64,000 bases of DNA from assembly GCF_032118995.1 (NCBI RefSeq), contig NC_092665.1, positions 7,373,501 to 7,437,500 of the forward strand, in the 5' to 3' direction. The position numbers were made by a program, and so were the translations under genes. The notes under the pieces were generated by a model, which was given only the letters and a program-made list of their open reading frames with translations, ran no database searches and was not told the DNA's origin. The stretch is from Asterias amurensis. Its lineage: Eukaryota; Echinodermata; Asteroidea; Forcipulatida; Asteriidae. Of the stretch, positions 1 through 10,740 are shown piece after piece; position 1 is the stretch's first letter; every line of letters begins with the position of its first letter.

Positions 1-157
1 GCAAAGTACATGTACGTGCAAGTCGTGAGTTGGTACATTTCAAAAAGTGTTTTTCTGCATTCAGCAGCAATAAACCTGGTCGGCATTGCCGGAAAAAAAA
101 AACATTTTTTTTTTTAAACAAACAAACTCACGACTTGGTCCGTACATGTACTTCGCA
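1..157. repeat. Small foldback element, possibly cut by window edge
   Basis: The first ~31 bases (AAGTACATGTACG then CAAGTCGTGAGTT) recur as an inverted copy at 125-157. The ~90-base centre holds A and T runs. This is the shape of a short non-autonomous inverted-repeat element. The left end may lie outside the window. Confidence 0.55.
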
Positions 158-619
158 ATTGTGTTTACTCTACGCATTACAGGCAAAGTCTGCCTCGATT
201 TACGTCACGAACAGCGCCCTCTTGGGTCGGGGTCTACTCTTAAATTTGTAAATAACATAAGAACTGATTTTTTAAAACCTTAGTTAACTGTTTATTCACA
301 TTCCACTCATCAAAACACACATTATATTAGTGACAAAAGCTTTATTTTGAAAACATACCACTTCCAGGTGACTTTAAGCAGCTCCTATTAAATTGGGCCC
401 CGGACCCGATCACTCGAACAGCCACCCAATAGACCGCAACACTAGACCGCTCACAAGAAGGGGGGTAGTGGTTAGCACACATTTGATGGTAGCAATGTGT
501 CTCAGGGGACGTGCTTACCTGAACAACCCCTACGATCAGCAATATTGCAGCCAAACAAAGCAGCAAATTGATACAAAGTTCCAGTCCCTCCACAACTCGT
601 ACACCAACTTCAAGAAAGT
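158..619. other. No gene seen; family D scrap
   Basis: I see no coding exon. Bases ~372-405 read like one end of family D (CAGCTCCTATTAAATTGGGCCCC). The short ORFs on both strands have no recognisable domain. Confidence 0.4.
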
Positions 620-815
620 AAGCATAAAATAACAAACCTGTGAAAATTTGAGCTCAATCGGTCACCGAACTTGCGAGAAAATAATGAAAGAAAAAACCAC
701 CCTTGTCAGACGACGTTGTGTGCGATTAGATGGTTGATTTCGAGACCTCAAGTTCTAAATCTGAGGTCTCGAAATCAAATTCGTAGAAAATTACTTCTTT
801 CTCGAAAACTATGGC
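620..815 (+). mobile_element. Family A MITE, internal fragment
   Basis: This matches the middle of family A, from the ATAAAATAACAAACCTGTGA block through the GAGACCTCA...TGAGGTCTC inner palindrome to the CTTCTTTCTCGAAAACTA block. Both terminal repeats are missing. Confidence 0.75.
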
Positions 816-1062
816 ACAAAAGTAAGACAAAATTGATAAACATGGAATTTGTAAAACCACTCTAATCTAACACCGTTTCCCAAATCCAACCCGCAGAATC
901 ATAGCCTGTAATAATGCTATTTACTGTAAATAGATTCTTTTATTCATTTTGAGACGAACAGTCGCATCTTCAATTTATCAAATTTCCCCTTTTCAGTTAT
1001 CCATCCCAATTTTTTAAAACATAAACATGACGCGCCCCAACCTTGAGGTTCGGGCCTGATCT
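816..1062. other. No gene or recognised repeat
   Basis: AT-rich spacer with no exon signal and no similarity to other parts of the window that I could see. Confidence 0.4.
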
Positions 1063-1185
1063 TGTAATCAATTATTTATACGAACAAATCAGAAGTGTAC
1101 CAAATATCAAAATTACGTTTAAATGGTTAACAAACCACGTTTTAAACAGTTTTTAAATAGAATTCCCGTCAAAAACAAATTGGCT
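1063..1185 (+). repeat. Dispersed repeat X, copy 1
   Basis: About 120 bases, from ATTTATACGAACAAATCAGAAGTG to ACAAATTGGCTTAAG, match a second copy at 21690-21808 with scattered differences. No coding potential is visible. Confidence 0.55.
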
Positions 1186-1186
1186 T

Positions 1187-1573
1187 AAGACACGGTGGGC
1201 ACTATTGGTAATTGTCAAAGACCAGTCTTCTCACTGGGTGTATCTCAACATATGCACAAAATAACAAACCCGTGAAAATTTGAACTCTCATTGGTCGTCG
1301 AAGTTGCGAGATAATAATGGCAGAAAAAACACTCTTGTCACAAGTTTTTTTGGTGTGCTTTTAGATGCTCGATTTCGGGACATCAAAATCTAATTTTGAG
1401 GTATCGAAATCAACTTCAAATACTAAAGTTTCTTACTCGAAAACTACGTTACTTCAAAAGGAGCAGTTTCTCACAATGTTTTATACTATCAACAGCTCTC
1501 CATTGCTCGTTACCAAGTGTTTATGCTAATAATTATCTTGAGTAACTACCAGTTATTGACCAGTGCCTCTAAA
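1187..1573 (+). mobile_element. Family A MITE, near full length
   Basis: It starts with a degenerate terminal repeat (CACGGTGGGCACTATTGGTA) and ends with the complementary ACCAGTGCC block. All internal landmarks are present: the GTGTATCTCAACATATGCA block, the inner palindrome and the CTCGTTACCAAG block. Confidence 0.8.
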
Positions 1574-2485
1574 GCGAACAAGAATGGTCCTTACCCGATG
1601 CGTAGGTTGAAGCAATGGCTGCGCAGCTCTGAACAACGGAGCATCCTCCACTTATCTAGATAGGTGAGAAGTGAGAAAAGAAAAACCAAGTATACACACG
1701 AATAAACAAAACATGTAGTCATCTTCTTCTTCTTTCGGGTTGATGTTCGTTGTAAGGGCAGCCACAGCCATCGATCTTCATTATTTGCATAATCGGCCTA
1801 AAAAGCTCTCGGCCAATTTGTACTACTTTCTAAGACAAGATTGAGAAATAATGGCCAAAAAAGTCTAATAAAAAACGACCTACCAGTGACCAGACAGCTA
1901 CCACAAGGGAGCCAGCCCTAACACTGCAGCAGCAACACCTGTACATAATCGCCATGCTGAGCCAATAAGAAGCACCGTACGTCGAGAAGATCTTTACAAG
2001 AAATTCTATCGAGAAGTTGTATTGCGCTCACGGTCGACCAGATACCACTCTACCACTGACTGAAAAGTACTGGACGTAAAGTTCCAAGTGCAAATTTGAA
2101 CTGATAAATTCTATTGACGTTACCCGCAGTCAAATATAATCCATAGGAACTTTGGGTTGATTTTCGTTCATTAGTTACTCATACTTATAATAATTGATAA
2201 GAAAACGAAAAAAAAACCAATGTTTGTTTATATAAATGACTTATCAGATCGTGTGTGAATTACAAACAATACATGCATGACCTTATAAAAGTTTGTCCCG
2301 TCAGCAACCAAATTCCATGAGTCGCATGAAGTAGTTGAATTTCATTCAGGGCAAGTTTTTTGACTGAGGCATCTATTTTTGTTTACTTTGATAATCTGCT
2401 GCTTCAATGGGTAGAAGGTTGATAAAGTCTGATATCACAAAGGAACTTGTTTCGTTTCGTTCGTAGAGAATAAAGAAATAGCGAT
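1574..2485. other. No gene seen
   Basis: AT-rich spacer without splice-flanked open reading or recognisable repeat, apart from simple A/T runs. Confidence 0.4.
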
Positions 2486-3277
2486 ATTAAAGGATTTGGG
2501 TACTTTTTCAAAATGTCCACAGATTTACATTAAAGGAACACGTTGCCTTGGATCGGTCGAGTTGGTGTTTGAAAAGCGTTTGTAACCGTTTTTTATAAAA
2601 TGCATAATGGGTAGAAAGATGTTGTAAAAGTAGAATACAATGATCCACACAAACATGCCTCGAAGTTGCGTGGTTTTCCTTTTACCTCGTCGACTAACAC
2701 GTCGGCCATTTATGGGGGTCAAAATTTTGACTCCCATAAATGGCCGACCATGTTAGTTCGCACAGTAGAAGGAAAACCACGCAATTTCGAGGCAAACTTG
2801 TGTGGATCATTGTATTCTACTTTTAAAACATCTTTCCAACCATATGCATTTTATAAAAAACGGTTACAAACGCTTTTGTTTTGACCAACTCGTCCGATCC
2901 AAGGCAACGTGTTCCTTTAAACTTACAGGGTTTGCTTCCCTTCAAATATTACTAACTACGGTTGTGTAGTCTTTGAGAAATGAGTAAAACAAGACACAAA
3001 ATCATGTTGGTCTCATGAGACCAAAATGATTTTAGCATGTAAAATCCCCTTAACCAGTTATGATATTATACCAAAACCATGAGTAACTGGTTAATATGTT
3101 TTTACATGCTAAAACTGAGACGAAAATTATTACTTTTACTCATTTCTCAAAAAATACAGCACCTCAGTAGGTAAAATTTCAAGGGAAGCTTTCTACTATC
3201 ATAATCTTCAAACTGTGTAAGTTTAATGTAAATCTGTGGACATTGTGTTTTTTGTTAGGAAAAAGTACATATTATAC
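2486..3277 (+). mobile_element. Repeat P, split by a family B element
   Basis: The left part (AAGGATTTGGGTACTTTTT, TGTCCACAGATTTACATT) and right part (CTTACAGGGTTTGCTTCCC to TGTGGACATTGTGTTTT) form an inverted-repeat element also seen at 10950, 34478 and 47472. A family B element at 2531-2920 sits inside it at a TTAA. The inner segment with AAATCATGTTGGTCTCATGA and its inverse is a second palindrome. Confidence 0.7.
2531..2920. mobile_element. Family B foldback MITE (B1), nested in P
   Basis: A near-perfect foldback of about 390 bp. Both ends read AAAGGAACACGTTGCCTTGG, the centre is a palindrome around GACTCCCATAAATGGCC, and TTAA flanks both sides. It differs from the copy at 44406 at only about four places, so both are young. 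The 72-residue ORF inside is a by-product of the foldback. Confidence 0.88.
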
Positions 3278-3675
3278 CCTTAAAAGGAACACGTTGCCTT
3301 GGATCGGATCTGACGAGTTGGTCTATAAAACACGTTTGTAACCGTTTTTTATAAAATGCATATGGTTGGAAAGATGTTTTAAAAGTAGAATACAAGGATC
3401 CACACAAGTTTTCCTCGAATTGCGTGGTTTTCCTTTTACTGTGCGAACTAACACGATCGGCCATTTATGTGAGTCAAAAATTTGACTCCCATAAATGGCC
3501 GAGGTAAAAGGAACGAGGTAAAAGGAAAACCGTGCAATTTCGAGGCATGTTTGTGTGGATGATTGTATTCTATGTTAACAACATCTTTCTACCGATATGC
3601 ATTTTATAAAAACGGTTACAAACGCTTTTCAAAGACCAACTCGACCGATCCAAGGCAACGGTTCCTTAAAACACC
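3278..3675. mobile_element. Family B foldback MITE (B2)
   Basis: It has the same ends and palindromic centre as B1 but with more substitutions, and a duplicated GAGGTAAAAGGAA stretch near the middle. It abuts the right end of P. The left flank keeps TTAA; the right end reads CCTTAAAA. Confidence 0.82.
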
Positions 3676-4239
3676 CAACCCCGGTGGTAGCGAGGCTGAT
3701 AAACACAGGTGTGGCGGTTTCAACTTTCCGCTGTGTTCAGTTTTCCAAATGACCAAATACGGTAGCATTACGTCATGCAATGCCTGCGCACAGATGCGCA
3801 CAGCAAGCGAAAGTAGTCAATTTTTAGTGCCGTATTGAGTCATCCGTTACCCTCCGGTAGCTGTCATGGCGGCGTCCACGAGTCGAGTACAACTAGCGGC
3901 AAACGCGTGGATCGGATGAGTTTTTTTTAATGCAAGCAGAGTGTGACCTGCCTGAAGTTGTACCCATGAATACATGTAAAGATGGGGCAAGAGATTATGT
4001 GACTACACAGAAAAGAATCGTAATATAAACAATGTGGGGTCACTGCTGAGAGAACTACAGTACTCGCCAGGGTACTCGCGGAGTATCTGACCATAGAGTG
4101 TCCTTACTCTATGATCTGACAAGTCACCCGGAAAACTGAACACGCCGGACAGCTAAAACCGTTCGAACAACGTGCTGATATGACCGACTAAGTCACCCGG
4201 AAAACTGAACACGGCGGAAGACTGAAACCGCCACACCTG
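3676..4239. other. No gene; short inverted pieces
   Basis: This stretch holds two related ~45 bp pieces (GTGGCGGTTTCAACTTTCCG at ~3711 and an inverted partner near 4190-4225, AAAACTGAACACGGCGGAAG), probably the ends of a decayed inverted-repeat element. No coding exon was found. Confidence 0.4.
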
Positions 4240-4470
4240 ACTTGGTTTTTTTTAAAGATCGTTTGAGCAAAACTATACATTCATTTAGGCTGTGTTCATC
4301 CAGTGTAAGATGTAGCCTAGCCCTCCTCACGTAGATGTCATCTCTCCATCTTCTTCTCTGTCTACCTCTTTTCCTGTTTCCTGTCCTTAGTAGCCAGTCC
4401 ATTATTCTCGTTGTCCATCCATTGTCATTTCTTCGGACAGTGTGTCCAGCCCTTTTTAGCTTGTTTTATT
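4240..4470 (-). mobile_element. LINE reverse-transcriptase C-terminal fragment
   Basis: The minus-strand reading carries MDWLLRTGNRKRGRQRRRW followed by RDD, the basic GKR.RGRPR.RW-type tail seen after the reverse transcriptase in many non-LTR retrotransposons. Only this tail is present, so it is a dead 5'-truncated or decayed copy. Confidence 0.6.
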
Positions 4471-4555
4471 GTCCCTATGATGTCTCTTATTCCAGTTTTC
4501 TTTCGTACTTTTATCTCTAATTGAGATATGTAATCTTTTGCCTCTTTACTTGCTC

Positions 4556-5150
4556 TTTGTGTTCTGCGGAGACCGGTAGCTAGAGGCAGTTCGAATCCTA
4601 TGTTTTGGCAGCGGGTACCGCTACGATATAAGAGATGTTAAATTTGCGTAGTGGATAAAGAATATTAATTTGGGGTTTTACCCAAACACCCGATGTGTGT
4701 TAAAGACACTGGACACTATTGGTAAGAGTCAAAGGCCAGTCTTCACAGTTGGTGTATCTCAACATATGCATACTTATAAAATAACAAACCTGTGAAAATG
4801 TGAGCTCAATCGGTCGTCGAAGTTGCGAGATAAGAATGAAAGAAAAAACACCCTTGTTACACGATTTCGAGACCTCAAATTCTAAATCTGAGGTCTCAAA
4901 ATCAAATTCGTGGAAAATTACTTCTTTTTAGAAAGCTACGTAACTTCAGAGGGAGCCGTTTATCACAATGTTTTATGCTATAAACAGCTCCCCATTACTG
5001 TTACCAAGTAAAAATTTTTGCTTATTATTATTATTTTGAGTAATGACCAATAGTGTCCACTGACTTTAAGCACTGTATACTCAGTACTTTCCCGGGTCAT
5101 GTGAAGAAAATATATCACAGGCATATTACTCGGGTGTTGAGGAAAATATC
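4556..5150. mobile_element. tRNA-like SINE I, split by a family A MITE
   Basis: The left part (GAGGCAGTTCGAATCCTATG, AAGAATATTAATTTGGG, CGATGTGTGTT) and the right part (GCACTGTATACTCAGTAC, CACAGGCATATTACTCGGG) are the same repeat as 49228-49735. A family A element interrupts it at 4700-5069. Confidence 0.7.
4700..5069 (+). mobile_element. Family A MITE nested in SINE I
   Basis: A full element with ends AAAGACACTGGACACTATTG and CAATAGTGTCCACTGACTTT, flanked on both sides by TTAA. The interrupted SINE sequence resumes directly on each side. Confidence 0.85.
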
Positions 5151-5579
5151 GCTGTAGCTTTACATACCAGCATGATGACAGTTTTAGATACATTGTACAC
5201 TAACCACACAGGAATATTACTCGTCATGATACTAATATTTTAACAAGTAGATTTCGACAAATACGTGTACAAAAATATATTTGTTTTATTAAAATAAAAT
5301 ACGTAAACTCACACCAACAAATATATACAAAGATTGAGCTATTGATATATAAGTAGAACTGAACTAAGCTATAATATTGCAAGATTATCATGCATGATAC
5401 TGGGTTTGGTTTTCTTTCTATAAATATTGGACCATCTGTTTTCCTAAAACAAACACCAAACTAATATATTTATGCAAACCTAAAAGCTAAAAACGTCTTA
5501 ATTTTAAAAACTGATCAGTGTTCAAACTTCATTTTTTTTTTTTTTTTTCTTTCGTTAACCAATGTAAAAAGTAGTCATG
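5151..5579. other. AT-rich spacer with poly-T
   Basis: No gene was found. A T run sits at ~5532-5549. Nothing else was recognised. Confidence 0.4.
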
Positions 5580-5975
5580 TTAAAGGAACACTCAGAATTG
5601 GTTTTTGCTAACAAAACAGTTGCTGGCAGTGTAAGCACTTTATGTAATAAATCCACCATATACATAAACTGACAAACCTGTAGAAGTTTGAGATCGATCG
5701 GCCATCTGGGTCACGAGAAAATAGTGAAAAACAAATTCAAATTTTGCATGACATCGATTATTAAAATAAATTAATAAAACGCCCACTGAGCGATAAACTC
5801 CAAACGGGAATTTAGTTTGATTGGTTTCTCATCAAATGTGACATTTCAGACAGAAATATTTTAAGGGATGTTTTATACTATCATCATCATCATCATCATA
5901 GACCGTGTAAGTTTTATGCACATGTGATCTAAGAGGAGTTGCAAATTTGAATGCTGTGGATTGTGTTTTTTAATT
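5580..5975 (+). mobile_element. Family C MITE (C1)
   Basis: It starts TTAAAGGAACACTCAGAATT, then GTTGCTGGCAGTGTAAGCAC and GAAGTTTGAGATCGATCGGC. It matches 45672-46046 and, inverted, 33633-33963. The right end fades after GTGTAAGTTTTATGCAC. An ATC microsatellite lies at ~5880-5900. Confidence 0.75.
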
Positions 5976-6597
5976 GTATCACAAATTTAGTGAAATTGAA
6001 CAACTTCATACCGGTTTGTAGGCCGGGGTAGTAACATAACAAAAACATTCATTTAGTAATCTGTTAGGTAATCTGTTCGAATGTTTTGTTGGTAATCCGT
6101 TCAAACGGTTTAATAATTACTTTGCACGATTTAGTAATCCACTCGAACGACTAAGTAATCAATTGAAACGGTTTACAAACTTTACGTCGTCTGTTTGATA
6201 TGTTCTAGCTTTAGCTAGAAAGTTGAAATTGTAAGCATTAAAATATAACATTTTACATATACTAGGCCTACATTGTATGTAGATATATTGCTATTATGAA
6301 CAATTTAAACTCAACAAAAAATAGTGAAGCTGACCTATGAAAGACGCTTGTATATGACAAAAGAGTCAATAATCCCAGATACGTGAAACCATTCTAACAA
6401 TAACTGACAGTAATGCCCCTCAAATATTTTATAACATAAGTTTGTTGTCCATCGCATTGATGACATCACTTTATACAGTGTAATGGGGTGCACCATCACA
6501 TCCCTAAACTTAATGTAAATAGTCATTCATAAAAAATAGTATGTACAAAGGTAAACAATAAATTGCGAACTCCACTGTCAACTGTTATACTGGCAGC
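5976..6597. other. No gene seen; short TAATC.GTTCGAA tandem
   Basis: At ~6050-6175 degenerate units of about 25 bases (TTTAGTAATC..TTCGAACG) repeat four or five times. The remainder is AT-rich spacer. Confidence 0.4.
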
Positions 6598-6927
6598 TTA
6601 AAGGCACTGGACACCTTTGATAATTGTGAAAGACCAGTCTTCTCACTTGGTGTATTTCAACATGCATAAAATAAAAAACCTGTGAAAATTTGAGCTCAAT
6701 TGAGAGAATAATGAAAGATGCTTGAATTCAAGACCTCAGCTGACGTCTCGATTTCAATTCAAATATTTAAGTGAGAAATTACTTCTTTCTCAAAAACTAC
6801 GTTACTTCAGAGGGAGCAGTTTCTCACAATGTTTTATACTATCAAAAGCTCTCCATCGCTCGTTACCAAGTAAGTTTTTATGCTTACAAATATTTTGAGT
6901 AATTACCAATAGTGTCCAGTGCCTTTA
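6598..6927 (+). mobile_element. Family A MITE
   Basis: A complete copy with TTAA at both ends and an internal TATTTAAGTGAGAAATTACT variant. It ends only ~20 bp past the stop codon of the minus-strand B3GALT6 gene, so it probably forms part of that gene's 3' region. Confidence 0.85.
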
Positions 6928-6947
6928 ACACTACACAAACTTTACTT

Positions 6948-7961
6948 TTAAGGTACACCCTCCACACGCTCACAGCATTCTGACGGGGACTTCTCCCAGT
7001 TGTAAACATAAGACATTCTAAACTGCTGTTCTTTGGCACACATCTGTCCAATATTCTGGAGTTGCTGATATTTTCCTCTCATGTTTTGCACACTCTGTTT
7101 GTGAGTGACAATGTAACTGTTGCGACAACCGCGGGATTTGTACTCAGTATCGAAGCGGGGGTCATGTTCTCGATGAACATCAACTGCAGCAAGCCATGAC
7201 CCAAGCGATACATCCTCGGCGTGGTACTTCTTTAGTAACGGAGCATTCGTAGCGACAAAGTTGACAAGATCATTAGATAACACATACCCTCCACCAACAG
7301 CAAATGGAATGTAACGATCACACAGTACCCAATCAGCTTCGGCATATTTGCCATTCTTATGGACATGTGCCCGGCCATCAAAGAATCCCCAATATAACCG
7401 CACTCTTGACTTACTCCTCAGTTCATGAAGCATTGCATCTAATCGTACAAAGGAATCGTCATCAACTTTAAGCAGGTACTTGAAGTCGACATTTTGGTCC
7501 AACCACACCATCATCTTTATTAATTTACTGGTTAGAGAATTAAATGAATCCTTTAGATCAGGAAGTAAAAGTAAATCATTATACTGTTTCTGTTCTGATT
7601 CCAATGCATTCATATCTGATGATGATAAACCAGATGTTCCTAAAACAAACCTGTAGATGACTTCATCTCCATGATTCTGCAACCATGTGCTACGCACCGT
7701 GTACCTTCCTTCCAACAACTTTGGTCCTGACATTATTAACACAACGAGGAATGCAGACAATTGCTTGTCCGTTTCATGGAGTGGATTGCTTGATGGATTA
7801 CAGGATGCTTGTCTATTGTTTTGGTTGGTTGTGTCGTTCACACAAGCTGTGATGAAGATGACAAGGAGCATAGAGCAGGAGAAACACATGAGCAGCAAAA
7901 GCTTCACAACTGATTTACATTTTGTAGCATTAGTCAGAACCTGAAAAAAATATTGAGACAT
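6948..7961 (-). CDS. B3GALT6: Beta-1,3-galactosyltransferase 6, paralogue 1
   Basis: This type II Golgi enzyme (GT31 family) adds the second galactose, in beta-1,3 linkage, to the glycosaminoglycan-protein linker. The 337-residue reading has a membrane anchor at ~21-40, then RSTWL at ~90, the metal-binding DDD at 167-169 (KVDDDSF), YWGFFDGR at ~190, GGGYVLS at ~223, EDVSLGSW at ~249, and ends CCERVEGVP, like the vertebrate end CCQRREGIP. Length fits the human protein (329). No stop or frameshift interrupts it. The start is doubtful. Codons 2-7 read as a 3' splice site (TCAATATTTTTTTCAG, acceptor at 7941-7942), so the exon may begin at 7940 and residues 1-7 may be intron. The next in-frame Met is residue 25, inside the anchor. 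A paralogue lies head to head at 11724. Confidence 0.95.
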   Translation of the reverse strand: MSQYFFQVLTNATKCKSVVKLLLLMCFSCSMLLVIFITACVNDTTNQNNRQASCNPSSNPLHETDKQLSAFLVVLIMSGPKLLEGRYTVRSTWLQNHGDEVIYRFVLGTSGLSSSDMNALESEQKQYNDLLLLPDLKDSFNSLTSKLIKMMVWLDQNVDFKYLLKVDDDSFVRLDAMLHELRSKSRVRLYWGFFDGRAHVHKNGKYAEADWVLCDRYIPFAVGGGYVLSNDLVNFVATNAPLLKKYHAEDVSLGSWLAAVDVHREHDPRFDTEYKSRGCRNSYIVTHKQSVQNMRGKYQQLQNIGQMCAKEQQFRMSYVYNWEKSPSECCERVEGVP

Positions 7962-9292
7962 AGATAAATTAAATCGTATATTTTGTCTTTAGTGTTTATT
8001 ATAAATATCCATGCATGTGTAGTGTCAGGAAATTTAATTAAGCTCTGCTCACCATTGTCTTGCATCCAAAAGACACTGCGCTATTTTTTCTAAAACCAAG
8101 TACATGTGGAGATACCGATATCAAGCAAGATCAAATTAACTCAATGATCATCTCTGCCAAAAGCTACCCGTGCCAGGTAAGTCAGTTTGGTACGAACCCG
8201 TTTGGTACCAAACAGCTGTATAGCAGGGGCTAATTTTCCGCACGTCGCCACCAATTTATCCGCCCTGAATTAACTCCAAAACCACCGATTTGTTTTTTTA
8301 AAGAAATTTTTAAGGTTTTACTTTTAGCAAAATAATATTTTTTTTTAAACCTGTCTCCCATAAAAACCACTTGTTTAAAAATGTTTATACTAGCCCAATC
8401 GATTGAAAACATCCTCAGGTCCCCCCCCCCCCCCGGTCGCAACATGACAAAAAGTAACAAGAGTAAGTACAGCTAGCAGTAGCAATCGCTCGGTTAACAA
8501 TAAAAAACATGGTTAGCAATAAAAACATGGTTAAAATTTCTTCAACTTGAATAAAACGGGCCGAATTTAGACTTGCTAATCCTACCTCCATGCTAGGACT
8601 ACCAATGCCAGTACCAATGCCAAAATGCCAAATTGGCTACGGTTTACATTTATTACAATTGGTAAATTACCATATTTTATAAAGCAAGGTTTGCTCTACT
8701 AATTTTTTTATGGATGCTACTGTTTTCCGCTATAATTAACCAATGGCAGAAAAAATTACTACTCAATCAAAGCATGGAGGAAGAAAGGGAAGTAAAAAAC
8801 AACGGCGCAACTCACCCTTCCAAATCCCAAACTAACACGCGTTCCTTTGCGATCCATCATTTTCTATTTTTAGTATTATTTAGTGTATCCGCATTTAAAA
8901 ATCTGCACTGGGATTTTAGATAAAGAAGCATTTGAAGCAACCAGGCTTTGAAACATGATCATTGAGTATTCGGTTTTTTTGTTGAAACTTCAAAATCAAA
9001 GTTCAAAGAAGATAATTCCGTTCGAATAGCTGAAGCCATGGGCGCCGCCATCTTCAAAATTAATTCTAACTTCGTCCCCCAGGGCATGTCAAACAGTACA
9101 AGGTTTGCAGCTCTTTACTACTGGAAATAGAGTAAATCATGGGGACGAGGTTGAAACAGTCCCACTATGCAAAGATCTGGCTCCCAGTTTGTATTTTAAT
9201 ACTTTGTACGAGCATGAACCATGGGTCCAGACTGATTGAAGTTCGCTGGTATCCAATCCAAAGTTATGTTTGATTAATAAAGTGAACACCAG
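7962..9292. other. Spacer between B3GALT6 paralogues, first part
   Basis: No coding exon is clear. It includes a C run at ~8419-8434 and, at ~9068-9155, a short inverted pair (CTTCGTCCCCCAGGGCATG and GGGGACGAGGTT) typical of a small MITE. A 5' exon for the minus-strand B3GALT6 must lie here if the acceptor at 7941 is used; I could not place it. Confidence 0.4.
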
Positions 9293-9676
9293 TCAAGATG
9301 GCAGCCTCCATGAAGCAGATTGAAAAGTGTTGTATGAAATTTGATCTGCTCTTCCTCCAGAAATGACATTTCCCGCTGGGAACCTTGACCTGATCAGGGC
9401 AGCCGACTTGGCAGTGCGTGATGATTGACTTACCAGGTGCAACGATTTGGACTGCACCGGGAAAAGTGCAACGTTGGCAGAGTTTTGCAACTGTGGCCTG
9501 TGCTGTGCGTGTGTGACCGTATGTATGTACGTGTGTGTTTCCCCCGGCCGGGAGTCGTCTCGTTGGTTTGTTGACGGCTGGGCAGTGCTGACTGGTGTTG
9601 ACGCGTCACCATCACCGACACCGTGGCAAGCTTTGTGGTGATCATAAACGGTGTACCGGTAAAGAAAATATGCATG
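9293..9676 (+). promoter_or_regulatory. Possible 5' non-coding exon and promoter region of B3GALT6 paralogue 2
   Basis: This stretch is richer in G+C and CpG than its surroundings and ends at a good splice donor (ATGCATG then GTGAGTATC, GT at 9677-9678). With the exon-like block at 10741-10808 and the acceptor at 11711-11712 it would give a spliced 5' leader for the plus-strand galactosyltransferase. There is no direct proof; transcript data are lacking. Confidence 0.35.
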
Positions 9677-9837
9677 GTGAGTATCTATATAATAATCACA
9701 TTTTAAAAACACATGCTAACAATACATTAACAAGTTAACTATTGTAAACAATGCAAATATTTCTTAATTTTAAAGACTTCCTACAACTTGTAATTGTAGT
9801 ACAAGTTTGCAAATACATGTATAGTATTTAGGGATGC

Positions 9838-10290
9838 ATCTTCTATGATTATGAAGAAAGATTGGGGGCACTTGCTCTCTTTCCCCTGGAAGTAAGATGA
9901 GTGCGAGGGGACCTCATCGAAACATTCAAGATTCTTAATTAAGCATGTTAAGTAAGGGGCTTGTGGATAGCCCCACTTGTGTGGCCAAGGATGGATAGCT
10001 GAATCCTTGGCCACACAAGTGGGGCTAGATTGTGGATAGACGCCAGCACAAGCAAGAGTAGCACAAGTCGAGGGCATGACATGATGAAGCTCTTCCAAAA
10101 AACCTAAAAGGGCTTAATAACAACAAAGGGCTCAATCTCAGAGAACACTTCTTCACACAGCGAGTAGTGGATAACTCGAACAGACTCCCAGCCCAAAGTG
10201 GTCAATGCTAGGACAACAAATCAGTTCAAAAACAGCTTTAAAAAATACCTGAGTGAAAATGGATGGGTGTTAATATGTTAAAAATAAAAG
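9838..10290 (+). mobile_element. LINE reverse-transcriptase C-terminal fragment, split by a hairpin
   Basis: Broken readings give YDYEERLGALALFPLE, VRGDLIETFKIL and, after the hairpin, EHFFTQRVVDNSNRLPAQ with FKNSFKKYLSENGW. These match the widespread non-LTR tail pattern YEERL..L.L..LE.RR.RGDLIE and FF.QRVV..WN.LP. It is a decayed fragment with several disruptions. Confidence 0.72.
9969..10026. repeat. Perfect 24-bp-arm hairpin
   Basis: The left arm 9969-9992 (AGCCCCACTTGTG...) is exactly complementary to the right arm 10003-10026, with a 10-base loop (GGATAGCTGA). GTGGATAG occurs on both outer sides (9963 and 10031). It interrupts the LINE-derived reading. Either a tiny foldback insertion or a local inverted duplication. 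Confidence 0.85.
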
Positions 10291-10740
10291 GCATAAGCCT
10301 ACAACACTAAAAATCTCATTAAACCTAAATAAGTGCAATGACTGTTTTTTTAGTTTTTGTTATGAGCTGTCTTTAGGAAGTTGAGTTGTCGGTGAATCCA
10401 GTGATAAGTTTGGCCGACTGCCACTGGACTTCTTCCATCAAATCATGGAACCCTCTGGACTTGCTTGGAGGATATTACATCGGTCTAAAGAAGACTGTAT
10501 ACATTATAATAGAAAGAAAATACATTGAAGTTGAAAGAAAATATTTATCAACAAGTAAAACTATTTGAAAATCTATCCGTGAACTCCCAAAAAGCTTTGT
10601 GCTCCATAAAAATAATAGTAAGCGGCCTACAAATTGTATGCCTCCGTTTTTGAACTTACTAAGGTTAGTAAGTTATGGTTCCATATTATGAGGTACAATG
10701 ATGTTATACCTTCATGGTTTGATCAATGTTTTTGTTTCAG

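Noticed and set aside
2666-2884. 72-codon ORF identical at 44541-44759, suggesting a conserved small protein
   Set aside because: It lies wholly in the right arm of family B foldbacks. The identity reflects recent copies, not protein constraint, and diverged B copies do not keep it.
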